Positions 9,719-19,745 of a stretch of DNA of 51,679 nt are shown one piece after another. The notes under the pieces were generated by a model, which worked only from the letters and a program-made list of their open reading frames with translations, was not told the DNA's origin and searched no databases. The position numbers and the translations under genes were made by a program. Within the stretch, counting starts at the first letter, position 1, and the number at the start of each line of letters is the position of its first letter. Origin of the DNA: Gracilibacillus ureilyticus (GTDB lineage Bacteria > Bacillota > Bacilli > Bacillales > Amphibacillaceae); assembly GCF_900111195.1 (NCBI RefSeq), contig NZ_FOGL01000018.1, forward strand, positions 23,283-74,961. Reading direction: 5' to 3'.

Positions 9719-11455
9719 ATGAAATTATTAACTAGATTCTTGATAACCGTTGTACTTGCAATTACTCTGGCAGGCTGTAATCAAACAAATGAAACTACTA
9801 ACTCAACGGATGATAAGGATGAAGCTACATCTACTGTTTACTCCTATCAACAAGGTATCATCCAAGAGACAAACCATGGTGATGTTGAAGGTTACGAAAA
9901 TGAAGAAGAGAATACATTAGTTTGGAAGGGAATCCCTTACGCAAAACCCCCGGTAGATGAATTAAGGTGGAAAGCACCAGAAGATCCGGAGGAGTTTGAA
10001 GGTACGTTCAATGCAACTGAACCCAGTGATATTGCCATACAAGCTTCTGCTGAAGGAGTTACAGGCAGTGAGGATAGTTTAAATCTTGATATTTACCGTC
10101 CAAATACTGATAAGACAGACCTGCCAGTGTTACTGTTTATTCACGGAGGAAATAACCAGACAGGAACGTCAGAAGAAATTACCGGTGATGCATTTGTAAA
10201 TGATTTAGATGCTATTTTTATATCGATCAATTACCGTCTCGGACCCTTAGGGTTTAATCCTCTACCCGCTTTACGCACAGGTAATGAACTAGAGGATTCC
10301 GGAAACTATGCCTTGTTAGATATTGCTCAGTCACTAGATTGGGTGAAAGAAAATATAGAAAGCTTTGGGGGAGATCCAGATAATATAACAATTTCAGGTT
10401 TTTCTGCTGGTGGGCGTGATGTTATGGCAGCGTTAACTTCTCCTGTTTTCGATGGAAAATTTCAAAAAGCGATTGCATTTAGTGGAGGAATGACAATGGC
10501 TGACCAGGAAGATAGCGTGAAGGTCTTTGCTAAAGCAATTGCTCCACTAGTTGTGGAAGATGGAGTAAAAGCTACGGAAGAGGAAGCTTACGAATGGCTG
10601 CAAAAAGAAGAGGAGGAGGTAAAAGACTATCTATATTCCTTATCTGCAGAGAGGTTAAGTGGTCTAATGAATAATGCCGGAATCAGGATGAGCGTATTTC
10701 CTCATTTGTATAATGATGGTACTGTTCTTCCAGAAGAGCAATTTGATACAACGAACTATCATTCTGTTCCTTTAATGATGTTAACTGGAACGAGTGAATT
10801 CTCTTTCTTTGCATTGGGAGACCCTTATTTTTCGGCAAGTTTTGAAGATGGCAGTTTGTTTAGTAACGAAACCAAACGGAATGAATTCGAGTTTGCGAAA
10901 AAATACGGTAGTGAACTTTATCGTTTATTCAATACCCAAGAATCAGCTTTGACCATGTATGACAACTATGATGCGCCAATTTATACAATTGAAATACCTT
11001 TTGGTGATGAATTAACAGAAACAACAGATATGGATACTTTCGGATCATTCCATGGCGTATTTGTTCCTCTACTGGACAGTAATAATACAAGCTATTTATC
11101 AATGATTCTAGATTCATTTCAGTTAGAAGGTGCGAAAGACTTAAGCAGTCAGTTTAAAGCCTATTTATCTAATTTCCTCCATGAAGGCGATCCTAATGGA
11201 GAAGGATTGACTCAATGGGAGCCATGGACGAAAGAACAGCCGGCTAACCTTGTATTAACAGCAAATGAAGAAAAATCCGTGGCACAAATGTCTGGAGTCA
11301 CTACCACTAAAGAAGATGTCATAGCTGAAATAGAGGCAGATACATCCATTTCCGATGAATCAAAAGAAAAGATCATTAATGAAGTTTTAAATGGAAGATG
11401 GTTTAGTGAGGAACTCGATCAATACTATGGCAATAGTAGTTTGTGGATAGAATAA
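9719..11455 (+). CDS. Lipoprotein type B carboxylesterase
   Basis: A 578-residue alpha/beta-hydrolase of the carboxylesterase/para-nitrobenzyl-esterase family. The start at 9719 has AAGGAG 8 nt upstream and gives a lipoprotein signal peptide ending LAGC; an in-frame ATG at 9659 adds 20 residues that would bury the signal peptide. Family marks: GIPYAKPPVDELRW, EDSLNLDIYRP, oxyanion-hole segment FIHGGNNQTG, nucleophile elbow GFSAGG (Ser about 229) and a probable catalytic His in SFHGVF (about 444). It should hydrolyse short-chain esters on the outer face of the membrane; the natural substrate is unknown. Monocistronic. Confidence 0.88.
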   Translation: MKLLTRFLITVVLAITLAGCNQTNETTNSTDDKDEATSTVYSYQQGIIQETNHGDVEGYENEEENTLVWKGIPYAKPPVDELRWKAPEDPEEFEGTFNATEPSDIAIQASAEGVTGSEDSLNLDIYRPNTDKTDLPVLLFIHGGNNQTGTSEEITGDAFVNDLDAIFISINYRLGPLGFNPLPALRTGNELEDSGNYALLDIAQSLDWVKENIESFGGDPDNITISGFSAGGRDVMAALTSPVFDGKFQKAIAFSGGMTMADQEDSVKVFAKAIAPLVVEDGVKATEEEAYEWLQKEEEEVKDYLYSLSAERLSGLMNNAGIRMSVFPHLYNDGTVLPEEQFDTTNYHSVPLMMLTGTSEFSFFALGDPYFSASFEDGSLFSNETKRNEFEFAKKYGSELYRLFNTQESALTMYDNYDAPIYTIEIPFGDELTETTDMDTFGSFHGVFVPLLDSNNTSYLSMILDSFQLEGAKDLSSQFKAYLSNFLHEGDPNGEGLTQWEPWTKEQPANLVLTANEEKSVAQMSGVTTTKEDVIAEIEADTSISDESKEKIINEVLNGRWFSEELDQYYGNSSLWIE

Positions 11456-11580
11456 ATTAGGTGAAAAGGGACAATTCTGATAGGATCCCCATAAGGTAAA
11501 GTTATATATTGAGCAGATAATTGGCTGGTATGATTGAGTATTGAGCAAGAATCATACCGGCTGATTTCTTCACACGTTTA

Positions 11581-11797
11581 TTATAGAAGATATAAACCCT
11601 TTTCTAACCGTTCCTCTAAAAAAGTCTGGACAACAAATCCATTGGGATCCGCCTCGCAGTTAGTGAAATTTTCAAATAGAAATAGCCTTGCTGATCCATT
11701 TCAACTCGTCCCATTAAATCTCCATTCAGCCCGCTATTTTGTTCAAATAAACTTTCCCATCCGACTATTCTGAATGAAGGACGAGAACGAGCCCCTT
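11581..11797 (-). pseudogene. Unassigned coding remnant with frameshift
   Basis: A protein-like frame on the minus strand (SRPSFRIVGWESLFEQNSG then GYFYLKISLT) breaks off, and coding character continues in another frame (EADPNGFVVQTFLEERLEKG) until TAA at 11581. No start codon or ribosome site is apparent. I do not recognise the family. Confidence 0.3.
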
Positions 11798-11886
11798 GTA
11801 TCTCTTAAAGATGAAAAAATTAAAACTTGAATCTTTTTACAAATGTAAACGTAGATAAAGAAAGATTATAAGGGGAGGTGTATGAT

Positions 11887-12135
11887 ATGAACGCGGAAAT
11901 TCTAATGTTAGTCGTAACTTTAATCATAGGCTATTCATTATGTATTATGGTCTTTACCAAGAGAGGTAGTGTGATTATGGCCTTTTATCTATGGTTTATT
12001 CAATTGGTTGTTGTGCTAGTTATAAGTATATTTATGCTAAACCTTGGAGTGATAGATATATTCACTTCAACATTTGGGCTTATTACAATACTAATGTTAA
12101 TTCTAGTATTGACATATAAAAAAATCGAGCGCTGA
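11887..12135 (+). CDS. Small three-helix membrane protein
   Basis: An 82-residue protein that is almost entirely hydrophobic, with about three membrane segments (residues 4-25, 30-52 and 55-78) and a positively charged C-terminus (YKKIER). The ATG at 11887 follows AGGGGAGG by 8 nt; a GTG at 11878 overlaps that site and is less likely. Family not recognised; no operon partner. Confidence 0.65.
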   Translation: MNAEILMLVVTLIIGYSLCIMVFTKRGSVIMAFYLWFIQLVVVLVISIFMLNLGVIDIFTSTFGLITILMLILVLTYKKIER

Positions 12136-12362
12136 TAATTATCTATATGGTGAATCGTGAATCGAGTACTCTTAGAAATTCATTGCAATTTAGATTTAAT
12201 GCAGTCTCTTCCGGCTCCCGGTTACGGATCTAGCGTTTCGTTCTCTAGTATAACCGATTCATTGTGACCACTATCGATAACTTAGTAACTCTCTTAAAGT
12301 AAAGAAATAACCTAAAAATGTCTGACTAGTCTACCTGTATCGTTTGCTGATCTATATCCAAA

Positions 12363-12800
12363 TCATCCTTGTTGTACTAAATCAATAAAAACATTAGAAA
12401 AGCCCTGCAAAGATTTCACTTTACACAGAGCTTTCTTCCATTTTATGATGTAGAATTCAACAGTTCCTCCACCTATTTTCCTATGGGGGCAGTTCCAAGT
12501 GGAGCAATAGAAGAATGAAGTTGCGGTGCACTTTCTATGGGAATTCAATCTTTTCACTTCCTGTTTAATTACTGTTTGTAAGCAGTCCGTAGAGCCTAAC
12601 CTTCACAAATCCTTTTGGAAGTAAATGCATAAAGTAATGCAGACCGGCTTCATAGTCACTGTTTTTTCTATTATGATACTTATAATCTTTCACGATAATC
12701 GGAATCTTGTCTTTTCCCTTTATAGGGTAAGATGATCAGATATCGCAATCCGGTGTGGGTAACAGCCGAGGTATTCCACGACAGCCTCAGGCCCTGAAAA
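12363..12800 (-). mobile_element. Decayed IS91-family transposase
   Basis: Several frames on the minus strand carry pieces of the IS91/IS801-type transposase C-terminal half: GPEAVVEYLGCYPHRIAIS (near 12795), then after a stop and shift HLLPKGFVKVRLYGLLTNSN, then a Cys/His-containing tail with CSTWNCPHRK. Internal deletion and frameshifts make it inactive; the N-terminal Y2 region was not found. 12136-12362 holds nothing recognisable. Confidence 0.65.
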
Positions 12801-13018
12801 AGTCTTTTCGTATAGCTATACCAATCTAGTTAATAACACGAGTATATCAACTTAGAATCACTGTAGATTTCCGTTTCATTAAATAATTCAAATCGGTATT
12901 GTTGATAATCATACAGATCTTTCCTTACTCTTATAAAAATGCTCGATCCCCACAGCTATCGTGGAGCGATTTCGTTCTTCTCTTGTTTCTTCTGATTTAT
13001 GAATCGAGTGAACTATTC

Positions 13019-13768
13019 CTATGCTTTCTCCCATATAAAATGATTATTTTCATCTATAATGTTACCAATTGTAGGTACAATAATATCTGCCTTTTCCACT
13101 AAGTCCTTGTAAGTACTCGTTCCTGATAATACACCAATCGAAAGGCCTGCATTTGCATTTTCGGCCAATGTTAAATCTACTAAAGTATCCCCAATAACAG
13201 CTACCTGATTTGTCTTGATCCGGTATTTTTTACAAAAATCCAGCACAATACCCGGGTCTGGTTTTTGCGCAGGATAACGATCAGATGTTACTATAAATTC
13301 AAACATATCTCGAATACCAAGCGCTTCTAAACAGGTCATCGTTGTATTGTAATCATCTGCCGTTGCGATACCAATAATTATTCCAGTCGATTTAATTCTT
13401 GTTAATAATTCGGGCAAATCCTCTGTTGTTGCCTGTATTTCATGTATATATTTTCTTGTTAGCTGGTTTATTTTGTCGGATACCCATCTATTAACCACTT
13501 TCGGAGAACCTATTGGCCGATTTTGTGTGATTACTAAATTTAATGCATTGGTGATGTCATTCGTTGTTCCACCTGCTAAGATTCCTGCCGCATCAATCTG
13601 GCCGTCAGCAAAACCAATTGCCTTAGAGAATTCTTCAAACATTCGATTACTATCCGTATACTGATTGCTTAGTATCTGGAGCAATTCACTCATTGATTTG
13701 CTCCAAATACTATGAAAATTCATTAATGTTCCGTCCTTGTCGAATAAAATTGCTTTGATGTCAATCAA
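13019..13768 (-). CDS. HAD-superfamily phosphatase
   Basis: A 249-residue hydrolase with the four HAD motifs: DKDGT near the N-terminus (nucleophile Asp), GIATADD (motif II), KPDP (motif III Lys) and GDTLVD (motif IV), plus a helical cap between motifs I and II, as in phosphoglycolate-phosphatase-like enzymes. It starts with TTG 3 nt after the stop of the PHP gene, with AAAAGGCAGG upstream, so it is translationally coupled and last in the ugp-like operon. It probably dephosphorylates a small phosphomonoester released from the imported substrate (inference). Confidence 0.85.
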   Translation of the reverse strand: MIDIKAILFDKDGTLMNFHSIWSKSMSELLQILSNQYTDSNRMFEEFSKAIGFADGQIDAAGILAGGTTNDITNALNLVITQNRPIGSPKVVNRWVSDKINQLTRKYIHEIQATTEDLPELLTRIKSTGIIIGIATADDYNTTMTCLEALGIRDMFEFIVTSDRYPAQKPDPGIVLDFCKKYRIKTNQVAVIGDTLVDLTLAENANAGLSIGVLSGTSTYKDLVEKADIIVPTIGNIIDENNHFIWEKA

Positions 13769-13771
13769 TGA

Positions 13772-15211
13772 TTAATAACCTGCCTTTTGTAATAATTCCT
13801 CCCAATTACGAATACTAGGTGTTTTTATACCTTGAAATATTGGGTTGGTAAATGCCACTAATTCCCCGTTCTCCTTACGTACTTCTAAGCGTATATACGC
13901 ATACTCTTTCTCTATTTCAAACATTTTTTCTGTCAAACCTTCAGTTAATAGATTCGTTGACTCCACCCGTTCTCCATTTTTAATCCAGATAACTTTGCTG
14001 TCAGCTGGTACATTTTTGTAATGGAAGGAGTATGTTAGTTTACCAGTGAAAGTGCTGCCTAAACGAACCGGACCATTTTCATCCTGTATATCAAAGAAAA
14101 GTTCAGGACCTCTTGCTACGTAGGCTTCCCCCCGACGTAGCCCTGCTAAAACAGATAGAATGGATAAATTTTCTGCATAGATATAAGTTGCCGGATCACC
14201 AATCAACGATGGCGGGCCACCTTCCTGATAACTTTCTGTTGGCAAGTTATGGGAATCAGAGCCGCCAATCCCGTAAATTTTATGACCATCCAGCAATAAC
14301 TCGTCCCATAATTTTAGCGCATGCTCTGTTGCTAGCGGATTATCCTGATAGGTTGGATCATTCCATATTTCAATCACATCCACTTCTCTAAGATCTGTCT
14401 GTTTAAATTGCCATTCCCACGGTCTTAATAACGGATGGTTGATCGAACGGACACCGTTTGCTTCCTTTGTTTCCCGTAATAGTCGATTCATCCCTACTTC
14501 ACTTTCCATCCCGCCATCTTGACATGTTGGTCTCCAATCTAACCATTGGTCAACTCCTAAAGCATTAAAATGACCTTTTGAAGAAGTTATTTCAACACCT
14601 GGTATTACTAAAAGTTCGCTATCCACCCAATTCGTCGGGATCACATTATGGTCTGTTGCAACAAAGAAATCCAGTCCTTGCTTTCGGGCTTGTTCCATCC
14701 CTAACTCCGGTGTTAACTTACCATCTGAAATGGTTGTATGTGTATGGAAGTCACCTTTATACCAACGGGCTTCCTGATTAAATACTTTTGTCCGGTTCAA
14801 TTGATTCAGGTGAAAAAATGGTTCTTTATTCTGTTTTGTCATCCAGTGTTGTTTCGGTTGCAGCTGAGAATCATGATTATTTACTTCTATCCTTAAGTCA
14901 AAATTACAGTTTCCACCATTTGAAAACAGCTCTATCGTCCACTCACCTGATATAATCTCACCTGGTACAGCACTATAGGAACATTGGTCAGGCTGTTGGG
15001 AAAGCTGGATTCTAAATGCTGATTCATTCACTTTTAAATATTGCGCCCTTAATTGGTTATTTGGATCCCATATCAGCAACATCATCCAGTCATGAACAGA
15101 AAAGTCACAGCTTAATTGAATGCTTGCATATGATTGGTCGATTAAGAAAACGTGCTTTGTATAGGGTGCATCCAGTTTAAATGTATATTGCAGATTTACA
15201 TCATTAGCCAT
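13772..15211 (-). CDS. PHP-domain metallohydrolase (CehA/McbA-like)
   Basis: A 479-residue protein. An N-terminal beta-rich region (1-145) precedes a PHP domain: GDFHTHTTISDGK (metal His-x-His), VATDHN, PGVEITSSKGHFN, INHP and the C-terminal GGSDSH. This set matches CehA/McbA-type phosphoesterases. No signal peptide, so it is cytoplasmic. It lies between the UgpB-like gene (13-nt gap) and the HAD phosphatase, which suggests stepwise cleavage of an imported phosphodiester or phosphorylated sugar. Confidence 0.85.
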   Translation of the reverse strand: MANDVNLQYTFKLDAPYTKHVFLIDQSYASIQLSCDFSVHDWMMLLIWDPNNQLRAQYLKVNESAFRIQLSQQPDQCSYSAVPGEIISGEWTIELFSNGGNCNFDLRIEVNNHDSQLQPKQHWMTKQNKEPFFHLNQLNRTKVFNQEARWYKGDFHTHTTISDGKLTPELGMEQARKQGLDFFVATDHNVIPTNWVDSELLVIPGVEITSSKGHFNALGVDQWLDWRPTCQDGGMESEVGMNRLLRETKEANGVRSINHPLLRPWEWQFKQTDLREVDVIEIWNDPTYQDNPLATEHALKLWDELLLDGHKIYGIGGSDSHNLPTESYQEGGPPSLIGDPATYIYAENLSILSVLAGLRRGEAYVARGPELFFDIQDENGPVRLGSTFTGKLTYSFHYKNVPADSKVIWIKNGERVESTNLLTEGLTEKMFEIEKEYAYIRLEVRKENGELVAFTNPIFQGIKTPSIRNWEELLQKAGY

Positions 15212-15223
15212 TTGTCCAGCTCC

Positions 15224-16561
15224 TTAATTATTTGTGAGAATCTCATCAAGTGCTTGTTGTGCTTCTTCTTTTGCATCACTCAATGCTTTTTCTGCCGGGA
15301 TATTCTCTATCTCCACAAGATCCGCTGCTTTACTAATTGCATCAGTAATTTTGCCGCCAGTTGGGTCAATAAATGGAGTCGATGCTGTTTCCGCTTGTTC
15401 TAATGGTACTAAAATTTGCGGATTCTCTTCTGCAAACTGCTGAAATTCCGCAACATCTCTTGCAGATTTCCTCACAGCTATATAGCCAGTGTTCATAGAC
15501 CAATCTGCTGTAACTTCCGGGCTTGTAAAGTAACTTAAAAATTTAAATGCTGCTTGCTGCTCTTCTTCTGAGGCAAGAGCTGTTATCGAACCTTGCAGCG
15601 CATCTGCCACTGGTGCCGGATCATCTCCTTCCCAGCCTGGCTGTTTATGTGCTGATACAATAGTGAAATCTAAGTCCCCCTGATCGCCACTTGAACCTGT
15701 ATAACCTGCTGCTCTATTTTGCAGGACATCATCAATCGTTTTATACCAATATTCCCAACCTTGACCGCCATGCTGAAGCCCCATCACTTCATCTTCATGA
15801 ATCGCTTTCCTAAAAAATTCCCATGTATCGATCCACTCTTCACTGTCAATCGTTACTTCTGTTCCATCTTCATTTAAAATCGTGCCGCCTCTACTTAGAG
15901 TTGCATCAATTAAATTACCGGATCCCCACATCGGCATCCAGCCGTATATTTCTTTTTCCTCTTTAATCGTTTCCGCTGCCTCTAATAATGTCTCCCAATT
16001 ATTTAGTGCATCTGGTGAAATACCCAACTCGTTAAAGACATCTTCCCGATAGTATAAAACTTGAGTTGTGCCATATAACGGCAGGGCGAATTGTGTCCCA
16101 TTCACATTTCCCTGATGATAAAATGCTTCAACAAAGTCAGATTCCTCAAAATCTGCCTGCTCTGCAATAAAAGAATCCATTGGAGCAAGCGCCTGCTTTT
16201 GTGCCAGTGCATTCACAGTGTCCGAACCAAGTAATACAGCCGCAGGAACTTGTTGCGCTGCAATAGCAGCTTGTAATTTTTGATAAGTTTCCGAATAATC
16301 GGCTTGTGCAATACCGGTGACAACCACCTCATCTTGACTTTGGTTAAATTCATCAATAATTCTTTTCATATTATCACCAAGATTACCACCAAGACCGTAC
16401 CAGAATTCTATCTCTACAGCACTATTACTTGATTGACCGCCATCTGAATCGCCCTCACTAGCACTTGCTTCATCCTGATTACCAGAACAGCCGGCAACCA
16501 TTAATAAAACAACCAGACCGTAAAGTGCCACTATTACATTTTTCTTAATAAAATTCATCAT
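15224..16561 (-). CDS. UgpB-like ABC-importer solute-binding lipoprotein
   Basis: A 445-residue extracellular solute receptor (family 1 / UgpB type) with a lipoprotein signal peptide ending LMVAGC and a Ser/Asp/Gly-rich tether, followed by the binding fold (EIEFWYGLGGN; VPAAVLLGSD; ALPLYGTTQVLYYREDVF; FKFLSYFTSPEV). Two ATGs follow GGAGGAG; the second (16558) has better spacing. With UgpA- and UgpE-like permeases upstream and two phosphohydrolases downstream, glycerol-phosphate-like or phosphodiester ligands are plausible, but the ligand cannot be read from sequence. Confidence 0.88.
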   Translation of the reverse strand: MMNFIKKNVIVALYGLVVLLMVAGCSGNQDEASASEGDSDGGQSSNSAVEIEFWYGLGGNLGDNMKRIIDEFNQSQDEVVVTGIAQADYSETYQKLQAAIAAQQVPAAVLLGSDTVNALAQKQALAPMDSFIAEQADFEESDFVEAFYHQGNVNGTQFALPLYGTTQVLYYREDVFNELGISPDALNNWETLLEAAETIKEEKEIYGWMPMWGSGNLIDATLSRGGTILNEDGTEVTIDSEEWIDTWEFFRKAIHEDEVMGLQHGGQGWEYWYKTIDDVLQNRAAGYTGSSGDQGDLDFTIVSAHKQPGWEGDDPAPVADALQGSITALASEEEQQAAFKFLSYFTSPEVTADWSMNTGYIAVRKSARDVAEFQQFAEENPQILVPLEQAETASTPFIDPTGGKITDAISKAADLVEIENIPAEKALSDAKEEAQQALDEILTNN

Positions 16562-16578
16562 AACTCCTCCTATTTGTT

Positions 16579-17424
16579 TTATCCTTTAACACCTTGATCA
16601 CTTATTCCTGAAACAAACCACTTTTGAGCGAAAAGAAAGAGTACCAGCAATGGCAATATAACAAAAGTACTTGCAGCCATAATTAACGGCCATTGCATTC
16701 CATACCCTCCTTCCTGAATGAAAAATTGTTGAATTCCTTGAGTAATCAGCATCTTATCCTCACTCTTGATAATCAATGTTGGCCATAAATAGTTATTATA
16801 ATTTTGAACAAAACTGATCAAACCGAATGCTATAAATGATGGAAGTGTTAATGGTAAGAAGATTCGCCATAATATACGCCAATGATTCGCACCATCTATT
16901 TTGGCCGCATCTACTACATCCTTTGGAACTTGCAAAAACCCTTGTCTTAATAAAAATATCCCAAAAACACTTACTGCATTAGAGAGAATAATCCCTTCAT
17001 AACTGTCTAACAGTTTTAAATCTGCTAATATCACATAGCTAGGAACATATGTAGCAGCAACAGGTAACATATAGGATGCCAGAATCAATCCAAACATAAT
17101 ATTCCTTCCAATAAAACGAAACTGTGTGAAAGCATAGGCGATCATTGCAGAGTTAATCAGCTGAATAACGACAATAACCAAGGCAGTACCAACACTATTT
17201 ACAATGTACTGTCCAAATGGTGCCATGTTCCATGCTTCCGAAAAATTTCCCCACTGTGGATCACCAGGCCACCAAACCGGTGGGAATTGCCATATTTCTT
17301 CTTTCGTTTTAATCGAGCTAATCACCATCCATAAAAATGGAAAAAACATCATAATGCTTAAGCCAGTTAACAGGATGTATTTTGTTGTAACAGAAAATAA
17401 ACGATGAATGGTCATTTCTATCAC
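16579..17424 (-). CDS. UgpE-like carbohydrate ABC permease
   Basis: A 281-residue integral membrane protein of the CUT1 class with about six membrane helices, an ITTKEE-like periplasmic start (SSIKTKEEIWQFPP) and the EAA loop DAAKIDGANHWRILWRIFLP that contacts the ATPase. It sits 9 nt after the UgpA-like gene. No ATPase is encoded in the operon, so a shared MsmX/UgpC-type ATPase elsewhere is expected. Confidence 0.9.
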   Translation of the reverse strand: MIEMTIHRLFSVTTKYILLTGLSIMMFFPFLWMVISSIKTKEEIWQFPPVWWPGDPQWGNFSEAWNMAPFGQYIVNSVGTALVIVVIQLINSAMIAYAFTQFRFIGRNIMFGLILASYMLPVAATYVPSYVILADLKLLDSYEGIILSNAVSVFGIFLLRQGFLQVPKDVVDAAKIDGANHWRILWRIFLPLTLPSFIAFGLISFVQNYNNYLWPTLIIKSEDKMLITQGIQQFFIQEGGYGMQWPLIMAASTFVILPLLVLFLFAQKWFVSGISDQGVKG

Positions 17425-17433
17425 CTTCTTCTC

Positions 17434-18360
17434 TTATTGGTAATGCACCCATTTTTTTGCCAGCACAAATTGGATGAGCGAAAGAATAACAGTAATTACA
17501 ACTAATACTGTTGCTAACGCAGTTGCTTTGCCCATATTGAACTCTTCAAATGCAAATTGATAATACATATATAATAGTGTTCGTGTACTTCCGGCAGGTC
17601 CACCTTGTGTCATAACCTGAATTTGATCATATGCTTGCAGTGCCTCTACGGTGGAGACAACTATTAGGAAAAAAGTTGTTGGTGATACAAGCGGAATCGA
17701 TATGTGTAAAAACTTTTTGAAGTGTGAAGCACCGTCAACAGAAGCTGCCTCATACAGTGATACAGGAATTTTTTTCAATGCATTTAAATAAAAAATCATT
17801 GACCAGCCTAGGCCTTTCCATACTGTTACGATAATAATTGCTGGCATTGCCCATGTCTGACTGCTTGTCCATGGCAGGCCTTCCACCTGGAAAATGGAGA
17901 GAAGCCAATTGGCTAATCCTGCTTCGGGCTCGAATATCCATGACCAGACAATGGAAACAGCAACAGTAGGTGTTACCCATGGGGAGAATAAAATGGTTCG
18001 GAAAATACCGAAACCTTTACTATGTTTTACAAGTAACATCGCTAGCAATAGTCCGCCTAAAACTGTAGGGATAACAGTGCCTGCCGAAAAATAAAATGTA
18101 TTCCACAGAACTTGATAAAAGCTGTCACTTTGTAATAGACTTACATAATTGTCTAAGCCTACTATTGTGTAAGTTGGACTGATATAATCCCAATCAGTTA
18201 AACTAATCCAGAATGACCGAATCATTGGATAAATCCAGAAAACGATCAGCGGAATCATTGCAGGCAAAGCAAATACCCATGGAATTAGCTGGCTCTGCAA
18301 ACCTTTCTTTGATTTAGCGGGTTTGTTTTGCACTTCTTTATGTATAATGGTTGTAGCCAC
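17434..18360 (-). CDS. UgpA-like carbohydrate ABC permease
   Basis: A 308-residue CUT1 permease with six predicted membrane helices, IYPMIRSFWISLTDWD near the N-terminus and the EAA loop EAASVDGASHFKKFLHISIP. First gene of the importer operon; its upstream region (18361-18540) carries a motif shared with the deoR-type gene's own promoter region. Confidence 0.9.
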   Translation of the reverse strand: MATTIIHKEVQNKPAKSKKGLQSQLIPWVFALPAMIPLIVFWIYPMIRSFWISLTDWDYISPTYTIVGLDNYVSLLQSDSFYQVLWNTFYFSAGTVIPTVLGGLLLAMLLVKHSKGFGIFRTILFSPWVTPTVAVSIVWSWIFEPEAGLANWLLSIFQVEGLPWTSSQTWAMPAIIIVTVWKGLGWSMIFYLNALKKIPVSLYEAASVDGASHFKKFLHISIPLVSPTTFFLIVVSTVEALQAYDQIQVMTQGGPAGSTRTLLYMYYQFAFEEFNMGKATALATVLVVITVILSLIQFVLAKKWVHYQ

Positions 18361-18446
18361 TTCGTATTCACTCCTTTCTTTTGTTCTTTTACCTTCAATG
18401 AATAGTTTACTAATGAATTGTGGATAAAGTATTAATGTATGTTTAA

Positions 18447-18464
18447 TTTTGTGTAAATTACAAC
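18447..18464 (-). promoter_or_regulatory. Candidate operator of the DeoR-type regulator, site 1
   Basis: Contains ATTTTGTGTAAATTACAA in the importer promoter region; a close version (ATTGTGTAAATGCAATA) occurs at 19324-19340 just before the regulator gene. A shared motif upstream of both units suggests a common operator (inference). Confidence 0.35.
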
Positions 18465-18540
18465 AAAATCACAACGAAACCCCACACATTATAAAATAAA
18501 AGATAACAATCGTGAATTGGTCATAAAAAAAGCACTACAA

Positions 18541-19305
18541 TTATGAATTTATAATCGTAATGCCTGCTTGTTTGTAGTTATCTATTATGTTAGTGGACAA
18601 GGAACTGTCTGTTATAATCGCATCAATTTCATTAAAAGAACATACTTTTAATAGCGAGACCGCATCAAATTTACTGCTGTCAGCTAAAACATAGCATTTA
18701 TTAGACGCTTCGAGCAGTTGCCGTTTCACATTCCATTCACGAATTCCATAGTCTGTTAAACCGGAATGTAAGGAGATACCACTCATACTTAAAAATAGGG
18801 TATCAATGTGAAATTGTGAGATAAATTGTTCCGTCATATCGCCAACCACACATAGCTCTTCATTTCGCAGAATTCCTCCAACAATAATGATCGAATAATG
18901 TGGCATTGTCGATAATTCATAGGCGATCGGTAAGGAGTTAGTTAGTATTGTTAACTGGTTAAATTTTTTCTTTAATACTTTAGCGAATTCCGTGTTTGTT
19001 GTACTGACATCCATCGCAATGGATTGACCTTCCTGTACAAACTGTGCAGCAATCTCTGCAAGTTCCTGTTTCTCTTTTACATTAAGCGTTTCCCTTGCAA
19101 TAAAAGATTTCTCTTCTTTGTTTTCTTTTTCCAAAATCGCTCCACCATGTACCCTTTTCAGTTTGCCGACAGATTCCAGGTACTCCAGATCTCTCCTTAT
19201 TGTCTCAACAGATACGTTATATTCTTTCACTAAATCGGCAACTCGAATCGAATGAAATTGATCCAGCTTAGCTAAAATATTCGATTGTCGATCTTTCAAC
19301 AACAT
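18541..19305 (-). CDS. DeoR/GlpR-family transcriptional regulator
   Basis: A 254-residue repressor. N-terminal winged helix (DRQSNILAKLDQFHSIRV; VSVETIRRDLEYLESVGKLK; RVHGGAI) is the classic DeoR domain; the C-terminal half is the sugar-phosphate sensor (SIAMDVSTTNTEF, TILTNSLPIAYEL, IIVGGI, DTLFLSMSGISLHSGLTDYG). The ATG at 19305 lies 8 nt after GGAGG; an in-frame start 72 nt upstream would add non-conserved residues. Divided from the importer operon by 180 bp and in the same orientation, it likely controls it in response to a phosphorylated intermediate. Confidence 0.9.
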   Translation of the reverse strand: MLLKDRQSNILAKLDQFHSIRVADLVKEYNVSVETIRRDLEYLESVGKLKRVHGGAILEKENKEEKSFIARETLNVKEKQELAEIAAQFVQEGQSIAMDVSTTNTEFAKVLKKKFNQLTILTNSLPIAYELSTMPHYSIIIVGGILRNEELCVVGDMTEQFISQFHIDTLFLSMSGISLHSGLTDYGIREWNVKRQLLEASNKCYVLADSSKFDAVSLLKVCSFNEIDAIITDSSLSTNIIDNYKQAGITIINS

Positions 19306-19323
19306 ACATGAATCCTCCGTTCT

Positions 19324-19340
19324 ATTGTGTAAATGCAATA
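19324..19340 (-). promoter_or_regulatory. Candidate operator of the DeoR-type regulator, site 2
   Basis: ATTGTGTAAATGCAATA just upstream of the regulator start; matches the motif at 18447-18464. Would imply autoregulation. Confidence 0.3.
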
Positions 19341-19689
19341 AATTCCACATTATTATATCACAAATACCAATAAGCACTTATGTAAATATTTAATATTACA
19401 AAAAATATACAATAGTATAGCTTAAATAACTCAAACAGGGTCAAGACCTTGTCTTCATTTAGCATGTTTCACATATCTTTCAATTGCCAATCACAAAACA
19501 AAACGAAGCTTGATCGGGAGCTCCTGAAGATCACTTATGTTATGTCCTCCTAGAATGGCCAAAATATGTTTAAGCTTTAAGCTCTTTTAACGACTTATTT
19601 GTTGAATTGGAACAACTAGAATTAATCCCCTTTGACTTACCCCTTAAGAATTGAGGTCAAGCAATTTCTCGATACTTAACCACGAAAAA

Positions 19690-19745
19690 AACCTCCTATA
19701 CAACAGATTTACACATCATAGTGCAATTCCATTATATAGGAGGGG
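19690..19745. repeat. Widely spaced inverted repeat
   Basis: CCTCCTATA and TATAGGAGG lie at the two ends of a 55-bp segment. The surrounding 19441-19900 holds no gene I can recognise; this may be a mobile-element or terminator remnant. Confidence 0.35.

Noticed and set aside
11534-11773. Plus-strand frame of 79 codons
   Set aside because: Amino-acid composition is unlike a protein and the opposite strand carries the better coding pattern.
12940-12975. Hairpin near 12950 as a terminator of the HAD operon
   Set aside because: The stem (GCTC...CCCAC / GTGG...AGC) is interrupted and lacks a U-run on the minus strand.
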